The notes beneath the pieces were generated by a model. The model worked only from the letters and a program-made list of their open reading frames with translations. It did no database searches and was not told where the DNA came from. A program made the translations under genes and the position numbers. Shown here piece after piece: positions 28,451-39,915 of a stretch of 52,758 nucleotides of DNA (its first letter is position 1; each line of letters opens with the position of its first letter). This stretch comes from Candolleomyces eurysporus. Its lineage: Eukaryota; Basidiomycota; Agaricomycetes; Agaricales; Psathyrellaceae. The DNA lies in assembly GCA_027579435.1 (NCBI GenBank), contig JANBPK010000892.1, forward strand, positions 1-52,758, read 5' to 3'.

Positions 28451-28513
28451 CGAAGCCACTGTAAGCGAAAGGGAGCGTGAAGATGATATGTTGATAGGGC
28501 CCCTAAAAATTAT

Positions 28514-28585
28514 CTCTCTGTCTGGGAGTCGAACCCAGCTTTCGCGCGTGACAGGCGCGTGTACTAACCGATATACTAACAGAGA
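28514..28585 (-). tRNA. tRNA-Asp (anticodon GTC), no intron
   Basis: On the minus strand the sequence folds as a 72-nt tRNA. It has a perfect 7-bp acceptor stem (TCTCTGT with ACAGAGA), a D arm with GGTTAGT, an anticodon arm CGCGC-CTGTCAC-GCGCG with anticodon GTC, and a T arm with GGTTCGACTCC. The discriminator base is G, an identity element for tRNA-Asp. CCA is not encoded, as expected for a nuclear gene. Confidence 0.96.
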
Positions 28586-28836
28586 CGGTGACATGGGTAG
28601 CCTACCTGCAGCAGTCGCAGACATCGTCATAAAATTTCGACCGAGTAGTTATTTCCAGTGCAGATTCCTTGAAGTCACATACAACAGACCATCTAAACAC
28701 TACTAATTTTTATAATTGAATGGCCTAGCTGCGGCGGCATTGATATATATCCAAAATTCACGTCATCCACTCTTGAGTCTTGAACACGAACACGGCCCCG
28801 ACCCACCTCTCGGATAGTGATGGCGACCGAGACACT

Positions 28837-30615
28837 TCAAATGTTAATCGTCCAAGGAGGAGTCACCACAGCCGGAGGTGCAGTCGGATGGGGCGTATCG
28901 ACGGTGGCCGAAGGTGCTTGGCAGTTGGGAATCATCGTCGCTGGCCCAGGTCCGCCCTGAACAGGGTTGCATCCCGGTAGACGGTCGATGTCTAGTAAAT
29001 TAAAAGTATCAGCAGGTCGGTTCTCCAGTCATCATACGAGCAGAACTAGAAGGAGGAGGCAGAGACGAAAGAGCGGAACAGACACCGAAAGATAAAGCAA
29101 GAGAGTGAAAGAGACCAAACGTACATTGCCCCTCCACAACCTCATCCACCTTCGCCGGCAACCTACAGTTATTCATCGTCTCAATATCCTGGAGCGTAAG
29201 CACCGGGCAGTTCTGCGGTAACCCATCGCCTCCCGTGCATACTTCCATCGCTCGCTGCAACGAATCGCCTTCCCAGCCGAACATGTAGTCTGCGTGTTGT
29301 CCAAAGCCGGTTCTGATGAAGACGAAGATGACGCGATTGAATCAGAAAATCCAGGAAGAGAGAAGGAGACTGAAACTTACGGATCACCCATACTGAAAAT
29401 GAACGGCTGACTCCCATCCTTGGGCCACAGCTCCGGATCGTTGAAAGGCCTGGTATCCCATACAATCTCAACGAAAAGCAAGGGCAACCGGACAGGGTGG
29501 GTATCAGGACAGTCAGTACCGAAGAACTGCAAACCGTCGGGAGCTGGGGTGCCACTCGGGTGGGCGACGTGGCTCTGTACGGTCACAATCCAGTTAGACT
29601 TGATTATAGACTCGGTGAAAGAAGGAGAGAACGCACAGAGTGGTCAGGACTATCCAGGTTCACTCCATCCCAGCACCTACATGGCACGGTTCGTTCGTCA
29701 GTCGCCATACACGAGTCGCACACAGAAACACTTGGAGGAGCTGATACGCACTGCGGATAGAATATATTCGTCCTGATCCCGCCAGTACACACCTTATTCG
29801 GAAAATGAGTCGAATCCTCTGGCGAATTGCCCGGACTTCCAAACGGTCCAGGATCAGTACCCTGGAAGCATCTGAACGTAAGAGCCTTAGACGCAGTAGC
29901 GTCCGGATCGATATCGTCTTTTCGGCGCATCGGGTTGCCTACAATCATTCGGAAGCCCTGTAGAGTTGGCGGCGTAGCTCGGGTCAGCTGCGTTCCAGAG
30001 AGAGGAGGGGAAGAGAGGATGACGTACGGGTCTGAAAGAGACGATATTCAGATTCTTCGTAGGCGCTCGGGGTTGGAAGTAATATACAGTCATTCCACCG
30101 GCTTGGATGCCTGGTCCGGTTCCGTGGTTCGCCATTTGAGGGACCTACATATGGTTGAATTAAGTTAGCAAATGAATGAACGAATGATTTATTGCTCGAA
30201 GGGGAGGGTGAACGAGCCAGGAGCAAGACAGCTGGAGAAATGAATACCCACTCGAATGTAACTCCCATTCGGGTGTTTGAAATACAAAACTGCAGTCCAA
30301 TAATTCGATTTATCTTCTTTGAACCGACAGGTAGTGCACGTCGAGAGTACAGAAATGTCGCCTTGAGCTGGGTTCATCGTCAAGTTGAACCTACACGTAT
30401 ACGCAGAGTTAGCATGGTACACCTCGAGACAAATGCAAACGATAACGACTCACGCATTCCCCCCCAACAATTTGATGCACATGCGGAGACACCTGTCCAG
30501 GGGTAACGAGCGGGTCAAACCTCTCCGTCACCAACTGTGAACACGGGAACCTAAGAAGGCCATGCACCCCGCTCACGAGCAGGGTGCCTGCGAGTAGCAG
30601 CTGACTAGACCACAT
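28837..30615 (-). CDS. Secreted DUF1996 protein
   Basis: A multi-exon minus-strand gene beginning MWSSQLLLAGTLLVSGVHGL (signal peptide). The DUF1996 domain is complete: LRFPCSQLVTERFDPLV, PHVHQIVGG, STCTTCRFKEDKSNYWTAV, VYYFQPRA, ALTFRCFQG, CWDGVNLDSPDH, THPVRLPLLFVEIVWDTR and FGWEGDSLQRAM. The last exon supplies IDRLPGCNPVQGG and a Pro/Thr tail before the stop at 28837. DUF1996 proteins are abundant in wood- and litter-decay fungi and are secreted, but their activity is not established. At the end of exon 1 a run of seven C (30459-30465, G on the coding strand) breaks the frame. Six would give HQIVGGNA and a normal splice into FNLTMNPAQ. This fits the other homopolymer errors in the window. 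Confidence 0.9.
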
Positions 30616-31222
30616 CAGAGTCGTTGGAATCCTTCAGTCAAGCACTGAGTGAGAGAGATGTCCTTCGAAGAGATGTACGAGGAGAAAGCGAAACTCGGTT
30701 GCGGTTCTCTTCTTTTTTTTTTTCTCGAAGAAGACGAGAGCTGGGTATGCAGGTGGGCTAATATATATATGCCTCAAACGNCCGAAAAAATACAAAGAGG
30801 CAATACAATTGAACACTCGAATTCGCGAATTCGCAAAGCTGCGAGGTTGGTCCGTCCCTTTTCCTTCACCTTCTCTCCACCCTCAAAGCCACGAGGGTTG
30901 GAGAGCTTCGAAGGAGCTGATTACGAGAGTCCTCACACAAGGTGCGGCAGAATAGATCGCTTCTTCATAAAGAAATTAACAAAGGTTACCTGAACGAGTG
31001 GCTGAAACATGGGAGCACCGTGACGGCGGGTTGTCAGTGAGAGAGAGAAGGGCAGGAAATAATGCCTCACTCACTCCGACTTCCATGCAGGATGTACGTC
31101 ACGCAAGAACTCCGTCGACGCAAAGTGCGCACCATCTCAGCCGTAGAGTGGAAAAGCAATGCATATCGATACATTACAAGAAAGAAAAAGAACGCAAAAA
31201 GCACAGTGACATCGTNCCCCCA
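30616..31222. other. Gap between DUF1996 and eIF3e
   Basis: This contains the DUF1996 promoter with a TATATATAT run at about 30761-30769 (a possible TATA box on the minus strand). N occurs at 30781 and 31216. No further gene seen. Confidence 0.4.
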
Positions 31223-33038
31223 CTAATTTACGGCTACAGCCGGAGCCTGGCTCGCGGTCTCGACCTTTGCATCCGCCTTCCCAGTAGATTTTGACTGCTG
31301 ACCTTGTTGCGACGAGGCATAGGTAGCCTGAGCACTCCGCCCCAGCGCCGACCCCATGGCTTGCGTCCTGAGCGCGAGACCTCGGGTCTTTTCAATGATG
31401 GTTTGGTAGACTGGTTGGGCGGGACGATTGATTTCGATTACGTTCTGTAAGGAATGAAGAGTTAGCGACGACAAGAAAGGGATCATGGGGAAGAGAAAAA
31501 GTTAGAGAGGAGGAGCGAAGGTAGGAGATAGACGGAGAGGAGGGGGCATGGGAGAGGAAGGTAGCAAGGAGAGAGGAAACGCACCTTTTCGAGATCGATC
31601 TTGGCATCCGAGCCCATCCTCGTCTCTCGAATGAGATTGACGATCCATTTCTCGCCTTCTTCTTTTGAGAGGTTGAGGCGTTCAGAGAGGTCGCTAAAGT
31701 CGAAAAGAAGAGAAAATCAGTAATGAGATAATCAGACAAGGAGAGAAAGGAAGAAAGAACTCACGCAATATCAATCTTCTGATGAATCCTACAATACGCC
31801 TCGCTAATCAAATACCTCGCATTGTCCAAGAACTCCTCCCTAAACTCATTCAAAAAGAAATCATTCCCAACGACCTCAACAGCCTCCTTCAACTCCCTCT
31901 GCGCGCCCTCGAAATCAAACTCCACATACAGCTCCTTCAAGAACCTCGTAACGGGATCCTGGTACTGGTATTCCTCCATCTGGATGACTTTGACAACTTC
32001 CCGTATGGCGTTCCGCACGCGCGAGGAGACGGGGTTGGGGTTACCCGGTTGGTACGCAGCGGCCTTGCGGGAGATGATAGCCGCGGCGGAGAGGTACCGC
32101 AAAATCCAGGGCGAAGCTGTTTGGATCGTGTTGAGGTACGTAGGCGATAAGAAGGTTTCGAGTAAGAGCGTCCGACCCTCCGGGTGGTTAAAGTACACGA
32201 AAAGCGACCAGTGGACCAACCACGTCCGTGAGTGCAGCTGCACCAATGCAGGATCAGCTGTAGACGTCGATGGGGAGGCGGTATTAGAGGCGGCGGCAGC
32301 AGCAGCAGCGGATGCGGCAGCGAGGAGGGAAGCGGAGGTGCGTGAGTCGATTGAATCGCGGAGGGTGTTGAGCTCTTCTAGGGCAACGTCCCATCGGCCG
32401 GTCAAGATGTCCGAAGCGAGCTTTCCCCAGTGCGCAGAGGTGTTGAGCTCGGTGTCGGTGCTGAGCACGCGGAAGTGGTACAGATACTCGGCGGCTCCAC
32501 CGTAGCTGCCGTACGAGTATTGGAATTTTCCAAAGTTGTAGAGTGCGGTGATTTGCTCAAGGTTCAGCTATATGCGCCTGATAAGAACAGGAATGAGGTG
32601 GGCAAGAGACGGGAACGCACGCCATAATTGTCCATCAAATACTGCAGGTTCTGGTTCTTGTCCTGTCGCAGCGCCTGTGCGACATCGGGGTTCTCGATAA
32701 CGTCCAGCACGGCCTGAGCCTCCTGCTGCAGCCGCTCGTTGGTCGATACAGCGTTTTTGCGCTTCTCGTCGAACTCTATGCGCGCATGCATATTAGCCGC
32801 GCGTTCCCCCAGCAAGACAAGAAAACACACCCTTTGGGACTTCCTGATCAGGGTATATCTGCTTAAACAGCTGCGCAGCATAGTCCACCATGTTCGTCCC
32901 CTTTGCCAGCTCATACTGCGCTACCAAGACATCGTGATCAGGGAAAATCGAGACTTCGGAAAGGTGGGCGAGGAGGGGAAATGCCAGATGCCTGTCGAGG
33001 TATGGGATGATCGTTTTTGAGAGATCGTAGTCCGCCAT
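31223..33038 (-). CDS. eIF3e: Eukaryotic translation initiation factor 3 subunit E (INT6)
   Basis: Five exons on the minus strand (33038-32831, 32775-32621, 32567-31765, 31693-31585, 31444-31223) give about 498 residues. The N-terminus [20 protein letters not shown] and the segment [20 protein letters not shown] are strongly typical of eIF3e. The PCI domain lies in the C-terminal half ([18 protein letters not shown] through [20 protein letters not shown]), ending with [20 protein letters not shown]. This subunit belongs to the eIF3 scaffold on the 40S ribosome. An Ala/Ser-rich insertion (residues about 215-245) is specific to this copy compared with animal members. All splice sites are GT-AG and the frame is intact. 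Confidence 0.95.
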
Positions 33039-33385
33039 TTTGGAGTTCAGCGTAGGGGGCGGGTCTTTTAGGGACAGAGAAGGGGTGCAAGAGGCCCTGC
33101 TCGTCGTCGTCGTCGCCGATAGCGAGCAACAACAAGAGATTACGATCAAAATTTTGGACTGCACAGCCACCTTGTTGTGGTTGGCTTGGTTCAGGGGCCC
33201 TTGTCTCCTCTTTCCTCGATGCCAACCATCGTGCCGGAGGATGATGGTGCTTTGAAGTGGACAATGAGCTCATCTTTGGACGTACTACAAGCCAGCCCTA
33301 ATTTTGGCATTGTCTTGAACTCCCTGTTCGAGCTTTGACTGCTTGGGGTGCTATATAACAGGCCAGTGTCGCATGAACAAATTCG
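33039..33385. other. Upstream region of eIF3e
   Basis: Probable promoter of eIF3e on the minus side. A TATATAA-like sequence at about 33353 lies upstream of the plus-strand reading frame at 33386. Confidence 0.35.
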
Positions 33386-34310
33386 ATGCTCCAGTCCTCT
33401 TCACCCAGTCTCTCTTTCAGCAGCTCTGCTAATCTCTCGGGGGGGTGCGAGATGGTAGCTCTCCGACCTTCACCTGCACGGGTGACGTCTTCACAGAGCC
33501 CCTCACCTGAGTCGTCTCGTCGTCGACAAGGGCTCTACGTACCCAACTCTCCCACTCCTGTTACTGGCACAACCGAAGGAAATTTGACTTCGAGTATTCC
33601 TGAGAGCACTGCAGATGGTAGATTGGCCAAGTGATACATCATGGACATCCCTGCGCTACCTCTCACTCAGCTTCCCCAAAGCCCCAGGAAACATTAACGA
33701 TTGTGCGAGGTTTGTATCACCTGGATCAACGGCACTGGAAGTACAAATAGTAAGTCCGAGCTTAAAAACGACGTCTCAAGGCCGGTTGCCTGCTCCTACT
33801 TCGGCTCGTTGCACTGGTCGATCTCCTGGACAGACACAGTTGAGCGGGAACGCTCAGCAGTCTCCGACAATGCAAGATTAGGCACCTTAGCTGGTAGCCC
33901 TTCATCTCCCTCGCGATATACCAGGCCAATCCGAGGCACTCCATCCCTGAAAAACCGACGAGTTCGCTGGTATGCGCTCGGGAAAAGGTTTTCCTAAGTG
34001 TGTTGGTCTCGGAATCCAGAGCCTGGCGTTCCCCTCTTCGTCCATTTCTTTGTCTTCTCAGTCTCGGTCTCACTCCTCTGGTGGTGGGTCAAGGTTGTCG
34101 GGTCCAAAGACGACGAAGAAACGTGCCAGGGAAAAGAAGAAGGTTGATAATGAGAATGAACTTAACTACAAAGAAACTCTTCTGGATGAAAGAAAGAAGC
34201 CACTCCCGGACTTGGAAAGACGATGAAGACGACGATGAGATCGGAGGTATCGATGAGGCGACTGCTGGGGTTGCTAGGTTGGTTAGGGAGATGGGGGGTC
34301 GTAAGTGAGT
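33386..34310 (+). CDS. Possible uncharacterised Ser/Pro-rich basic protein
   Basis: The frame from ATG 33386 encodes a Ser-rich N-terminus (SPSLSFSSSANLSGG, then SSQSPSPESSRRRQ). Later frames contain a Lys/Arg-rich segment (PKTTKKRAREKKKVDNENEL) near 34105. Introns would be needed to connect them, for example about 33616-33668, and I could not build one unbroken model. Composition suggests a disordered, possibly nuclear protein. No family is recognised. It may also be a pseudogene. Confidence 0.3.
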
Positions 34311-34840
34311 AAATGAGTCGTTCGCAGTAATGGACTGAAGGCGGAGGGAGCTCGATTCAAGTGTCGGGTCTTGATTCTGATTCCAATTCTGATTTATGTC
34401 ATTAATTTCTTGCAGGAGTATAATGCCAGCCGTTACGTCGTTTATCAGGTCCTTGACCTGTTCTGTTGTTGACACTGATGTAAACGATGAGGTATGTACA
34501 TGGAATGCTAGGCGTCGATTAAGGTTCTGATTCTTTGACCACTGTCGTATCTAGTTGACGGCCTGGGGCCGTAACCAGGTAAATTAAGTAACTCAGTGCT
34601 CAAAGGAGGCACCTGCCAGTGCAGCATATCGGCATCACTCCTGTTTCTGAGTAGAGGACCACTAGGGCACCGCTATTTTCGATGGTCATGACTCTCCTTA
34701 AAAACGCGATCTGTGTTTTCTCAAGGAGTTAAAGCGCGGTAGCGTTGGTGTCCAAGTATCCTCCTTCTCACTGAAGCTCAGAGTTGTGCGGTGGTCGCGT
34801 AGAAGTGGGAAGTGCGCTGCCCGACAGCCTCGCGCTGATT
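34311..34840. other. Gap, nothing recognised
   Basis: No supported gene or RNA. Confidence 0.35.
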
Positions 34841-35330
34841 ATCATGTTACCGAGGCATTTTGCCGAGGGTACTTAAGGGGGTCGCAAAAGGCCAAGACCA
34901 CGTTCCTCCTTGTAACCGGCATAGGGGACGGCATTGGGCTGCCATCATCCTTAATATAGCTCCGCAATCGTGCCGCAATCCACGTTGTAGATCGATCGCC
35001 TGCTTTGGATCGTCGCTTTCCTCTCCGCTCCGTTATCGCAACAGTTCCGAGGCCTCTATAAGCCTCGGGTACTTGTACCCCAGGGCCAAATTGTGCCAAG
35101 CTTTTTTTCTGTTTCGTACAACGTGACGGTGTGAACTGTCTNCCTTTCCCAGTCAAAACGAGAGAGGCCTCGGAACCTGCCGCGCGAAGCGACGGCCCGC
35201 TGAGCCCAAGTCTTAGGATTGGCCTACTGTATATTATAAGTTCTGTAGTGGCCAATGAATGGCCGAAGCCCGCTACCGACAATGTGATATGAATTCATTT
35301 GCAGCGGCACTCATTACACGGATGGTTGTA
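34841..35330 (-). mobile_element. LTR-like remnant downstream of the chromodomain
   Basis: On the minus strand this follows the chromodomain fragment, where a gypsy element's 3' LTR would lie. A candidate LTR start is TGTAATGAGTGCCGC near 35318. The internal block CTTGGC..AGTACCCGAG..GGCCTCGGAA recurs on the minus strand at about 37960-38020. No matching second LTR pair or target duplication was found. N at 35142. Confidence 0.4.
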
Positions 35331-35429
35331 CTCCTTATGCTTATGCTCAACGGAAATTCAGCCACCAGTCACCGACCCCATCACTCTTTTCCAATATACT
35401 CGACAGTGACGAGCTGGATCATTCCGACT

Positions 35430-35620
35430 CAGTCATTGGTAGAAATCGTGTTGATAGCACGAGCCACCCTTTGCTTGCTCCCATCAATCCAAAGCGGCTG
35501 TCTTGTAAGTTCTCACTTGGTTCCCATGTCTCTTCCTCTTCACTACATCCTATCCATCGAATCTTGTACCACAATTTTCCTTGTTTATCGTATTGTGCAT
35601 CAACAATTTCGTCCACTTAG
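35430..35620 (-). pseudogene. Chromodomain fragment of a Ty3/gypsy integrase
   Basis: The minus-strand frame encodes VDEIVDAQYDKQGKLWYKIR, then WIGCSEEEETWEPSENLQD. This is the full chromodomain signature (aromatic Y, W and the EETWEP loop) found at the C-terminus of chromovirus integrases. Upstream integrase, RNase H and reverse transcriptase are missing: in-frame stops occur just beyond 35640. It is a 3' remnant of a retrotransposon. Confidence 0.75.
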
Positions 35621-35989
35621 TATTCCAGTTCCCTGTTTTGTTTTGTTAGTGATAGGGCTCATACCTAGCGCTGATACCAAACATGGTACAACAGCAATTC
35701 GCCCAGCCTAGAACGCCCGGCCCGTAAAACGGCTCCATTGCCTGAAACACTTCCGACGATCGAGTGGTCGCGGGGGGGCCCTACAAGACCCGCTTCTTAC
35801 CTTACGGTAGCGGGAATATTACTTTCACGCGATCTTGCTAGACCTGATGTAGGCTGTGACACCAGTGGGACACCGCATCTCCACGCAAATATCATTCCCG
35901 GGACGAATCCAACAAAGAGACTTGCCCTCTGGTCGCTATCGCACGCCCCGTGCGTCCCCTCAGCTGAACCATTTCGCCACCGATCACGC

Positions 35990-37565
35990 CCTCCTCCACA
36001 TATAGCGGTCTCCGCGCTCGAAATCACCGTCCTGCCCTCATCCCTCTCTCCCGGCGTCTCCACCTCATCGATCACTCATAGCAACGCCATCCTCCACCGA
36101 TTAACCGACTCCAGAATCTACCGCTCGGCCGTAAACGACGGCTCCCTCTACACTCTCCTTTTCTTCAAGCTTCAAGTCCCATTCCTCAGAGAAGAGCGAG
36201 AAATTCTACGCCTACCCACCGATCACCCCGTATTCATCAACGCAGCTACAGGAGATAGACTTTCCAGAAAAGAGTTGAAAGCAGTGTTGTTGAAATTGGG
36301 ATTGTGACCTAATCATCCTTCCCTCTCTCCAGCGGTGCAAAACTACTAGTATGCGTCCTATCGGGAGACAACGTCGTCATGATATTCAGCCTGGATCTGC
36401 TATCTTGGCCATTCATGCTGTTTGGGTGAGTCTACGCTTGCTCGCCCGCACCATCGATTCTATCCTAAGCTGATCTCTCTTCCTAGCGCTGTCGCGGCCG
36501 GACTCAAGATCGCTCCCGCGACCAGCACCTCTCTCAAACTCTCTTATCAGTCGACCGACAGGAGAGCATGTATGGCCGTCGTTGCCCCGTCCCTCCGTCG
36601 CAGTCGAGATGTCCGCCGGCATCCTCAAGGTCCCTGAACCCGGACTCGTGCACGTATCTGGGTCATGGATAGATTGTAGGATTAAGATTAGACGATTGCA
36701 ATTCAGAGCATCGACGGATGGGCGTTTGCTGGGATTCAGGAAGTTGGAGACTGAGGAGAGATTCGCTGAAGCCCAGGCGGATGGGACGGTATACATTTGC
36801 TACAGCTCTGCTACAACTGTGAGTTGGTCGTCCTAATCTTGCGTTCTCTGATGCGACGTCTGCACAGAGAAAATCTAAAGGCATCGTAGTATGGATCACG
36901 CCTTGCCCCGTTGAAGCCGGTTCGACCAACAGATACCTGGGGGTCGTCTCATCGAGCGGCAGGCTCCATCTTCGAAATGGCTTGGGAGCTCTCAAATTGA
37001 CCCGGACAAGAACTGACGTCTCGTTGACTCTTTTACCATTCTACCGCATCATTGGTTCGTCTTTATCTCTCATTGCCGTCTTCTCCAGCGCAAAGCGTTG
37101 CTTATTGATGTGGTTTCCAACAACAGGACTCATCGCACATCTCCACCACAGTTTCTATCTTGGATTGCCGACAATTATCCTCATATTTCGGGCAGACGGT
37201 GTTCTGTCAGGCGATAGAATATGAAGAGTCACGATGGCCATGATCGTATCTCCAATCTTACTAGTTTTAGCCTAGCACCCAGGTGAGCAGTTTTTNCTGT
37301 TGTCGTATGTTCGAAAGCCCATACCCCAAGTACGACGAAATGACAATATAATCCTCGTAACTAGGGCTGGGCAACTTCGGTTCCTCGCAAACTTTCATAT
37401 CCGGTGCCGCACCTCTCTCCCATGCACTCGTTCACAACGTTGAAGAGAAATTCAAACAACTCGGGTCGAGTCCAATTATCCTCAACGCGTATGGAACTGC
37501 AGAGACAACCCAAGCTGTGGCCGTCGTACCTCTATCTCGAGTAGTCTCCGTTGAAAGGGTGTATG
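35990..37565 (+). pseudogene. 4-coumarate-CoA-ligase-like AMP-binding enzyme, broken
   Basis: Pieces of an acyl-activating enzyme occur in order: LPTDHPVFINAATGDRLSRK, GDNVVMIFSLDLLSWPFMLFG and AVAAGLKIAPATS, the phosphate-loop region ICYSSATTRKSKGIV (usually SSGTTGKPKG), LPFYRIIG, GLIAHLHHSFYLGLPTIIL, VTMAMIVSPILLVLA and FISGAAPLSHALVHNVEEKF, then NAYGTAETT (A5 motif). Intron borders at about 36307, 36425, 36819 and 37055 are recognisable. Frames are broken near 36569, 37215 and 37300 (N at 37296), and a stop interrupts after LVLA. The gene ends soon after the A5 motif; the C-terminal lid domain is absent. It is not functional. Confidence 0.8.
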
Positions 37566-37929
37566 CCTTTGTAGTAATGATTTAGCGTAGACGATTGCGT
37601 CGGGTCGTTCCGAGGCGGCGGCAGTGGAAAATGCCTGCGGGGAATTGTTTGCGCGTGTTCCAAACCAAATCCGCCGGCAGATGTCTCCCGGAAGTGCATG
37701 GTGGATATGTCAGATTGGTGCCAGGTAGACAACGGAATGGCGTCCACTGACCCTACGATGCGTGACGTCAAGTAGAAAAGCATGGTCGTAGTCGAGGAGG
37801 AGAGCAGCTGGAAGAATGCCAGTCAAAGGAGACGAAAGAAGCAAGAATAGTATTTGAATCCAAAAGTTGACCTGTCCGCGTGTTCCACTTGCTCCCTTTC
37901 GGTCTGCAAGCTGTCGCTATTTACCACAT

Positions 37930-38110
37930 CACCGATTATGTCAGCTAACGACTCCGATCAAATTCCGAGGCCTTTTTGACTCGGGTACTTTGTCCCTCCG
38001 ACATCTGTGCGCCAAGCCTTTACATACGGCACCGACCTTGCCGTGCCGCCCTTCGCTGATCTCCGTCGGCTTTTGCCATGACTCCGCACATGATCGGTGT
38101 CTTTGATTTC
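37930..38110 (-). mobile_element. LTR-like fragment
   Basis: On the minus strand the segment with CTTGGCGCACA, AAAGTACCCGAG and AGGCCTCGGAA resembles 35030-35100. It is probably a solo or degraded LTR of the same family as the chromodomain element. Termini were not resolved. Confidence 0.4.
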
Positions 38111-39534
38111 TCGGCTGTTATCACACCCTAGATATCTACATGTTTTGACATTCATAATAAACTCAATTCTTGATGTATCACTAGGAAATGGGTACCTTTA
38201 GGACACCAGCTTGCATCTGCATTGAATGGTAAAATGTATCAGGGAGACTGCTATGTGGAGAGAACCTGAGGGCAAAAAACCTGTTTTCCCGGGGTTCTGC
38301 AAATCTTGATGACTGGATGGGTCACACAAAATCTCAATCCCTGCCATGGTGCTCTGTCACATTTTGTTAATGCGACACAACCTTTGCAAACTGTAAAATA
38401 GAGGTTGGAATCTGAATACTTGCAGTAAGCATCTTTGGATTGGTCTGAAATTTTGCGCAATAGCAAAGGTTAGTATTCTGAACCAATTTACAATTTTTTT
38501 TGTTGCCAAAAGCTCCATGGTTCCACTGCTGTACATGTTTGCAAAAAGTATTTAGACCTTAAACAACCTCTTCCATGTAAGACAGAAATGGTGGTGCAAA
38601 CCACTGATCTAGACAAATGAAGGTTGCAAGCAATTGACCTAGGGGAATACTGGACTGATTTTTGAGTAGTGGTAAGAAATAATAAGCATAAATCTGGAGA
38701 GTAAGGAATAAAGGGGCAGAAAAAGGAAGGGAAGTGAGCTAAAGGGATAGCTAGCTATCAACACAGGAGGTAAGTATGATACTTTTATACCCAAAGATAA
38801 GCCAAGTGATCCAAATCTACAAGGATTGAAATAGCTACTCCTGTTCTGGAGAATGCAGATAGAACATATGAATGGTGAGTACCTGCACATATGGTGTGTA
38901 CTCTCCGCATCCACATCTCAAACTTGGTAGATTCCTACAAAATGATGTTCTAATGTAGCCCAAGAAGGTTCACATTCACTGCATTATCTCTGTAATTTAA
39001 GGAATTTTATAAAACAAAAAAGCAAGGAAAATAGATTTGCAGAATCCCAGGAATTTGCATATCTGGGGGTGTGATAGAACCACTCTCTCAAAATTATGCT
39101 GTTGGATGATAGAAACAGGGTACATACTTGATATTTGATTTTTATTCATAAGTGCACAGTACAACTGTTTGGTCTCTCTCTTCTCTCTCTTCTCTAATCT
39201 CTCCCATCAAAGTGCTGCTTCTTGTCTCTCAGATCTTGTGTTTTCACACAACAGATGCACTGCAAGTTCCACAACCACTTGCCTGTTGGAACAGGTGTTT
39301 TCATTTGATTATATTCAGTCTAACTCTGGGTAATTGAGTAGTTTCATACAAGATGGATGATAGCTAGTGAGTCAAAAATGCCTCGGCAAAACTGCCGTGC
39401 AGAGCATCGGCTTGCTTCCACTATGTAAATATCCGAAAACTAGACAATTGACAATTACCCTCGATATTTATACGTTTGAGAGCAAAAATCCAACAAAAAA
39501 AAAATACATCGTCCTGCCCTCCATAATAAAATTG
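38111..39534. other. AT-rich block, no gene
   Basis: This stretch is clearly richer in A and T than its surroundings, with poly-T and poly-A runs and pyrimidine repeats (CTCTCTCTTCTCTCTCTT near 39175). No protein similarity was found. It ends where NACHT-derived sequence begins at about 39535, so it may be an insertion that truncated the NACHT relic found complete at 45.06 kb. Confidence 0.5.
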
Positions 39535-39650
39535 CAAAATCGATCAAAGAAGATCCTCTCATCTTCAGAAAAACTCAGATGGACGGACTTGCGGTTGCCT
39601 CCTTCAACAAACACGTGTGCAAGAGGACCCCGCAATACTAGAATACGATA
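39535..39650 (+). pseudogene. NACHT coding relic in the N3 upstream region
   Basis: ATCAAAGAAGATCCTCTCAT and the following AGATGGACGGACTTGCGGTT match the part of the NACHT genes encoding EDDPLIF..QMDTLIV. The match continues weakly for about 100 bases and is out of frame. The same relic, longer, occurs at 45060-45360. Confidence 0.65.
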
Positions 39651-39808
39651 ACCATAAGCAGCAATTACCATAGACCCCAAAGAGAAAGATTAAGAGGTGA
39701 GGAAGGTGAGGCGAGAGAGCTTACGCTCGACTCGGAGTTCGTCTAGATCCGACGGTTTACTGAGTCGGGGCCAGCGTCTAAACAAGCGCCTGCTCTTGGA
39801 ATTAGTGA

Positions 39809-39915
39809 TGGTCCGAGCGCGGGAATGTTCTGCCTCATGTTGGCTGCTGTTCTGGGCCAACTTCTTCCGTCCAACCTCCAACTCTCATCTAGGCTTCATC
39901 GCTGTGGTCGCCTGT
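39809..39915 (+). promoter_or_regulatory. Conserved leader of N3
   Basis: About 107 bases beginning GTCCGAGCGCGGGAATGTTC are shared with N4 (45543-45649) and N5 (49924-50021). An upstream ATG at 39825 opens a short frame that overlaps the N3 start out of frame and could lower its translation. Confidence 0.5.

Noticed and set aside
39152..39210. TCTC repeats as a possible CRISPR-like or tandem array
   Set aside because: A simple pyrimidine run in an AT-rich block. No spaced repeats are present anywhere in the window, and the organism is eukaryotic.
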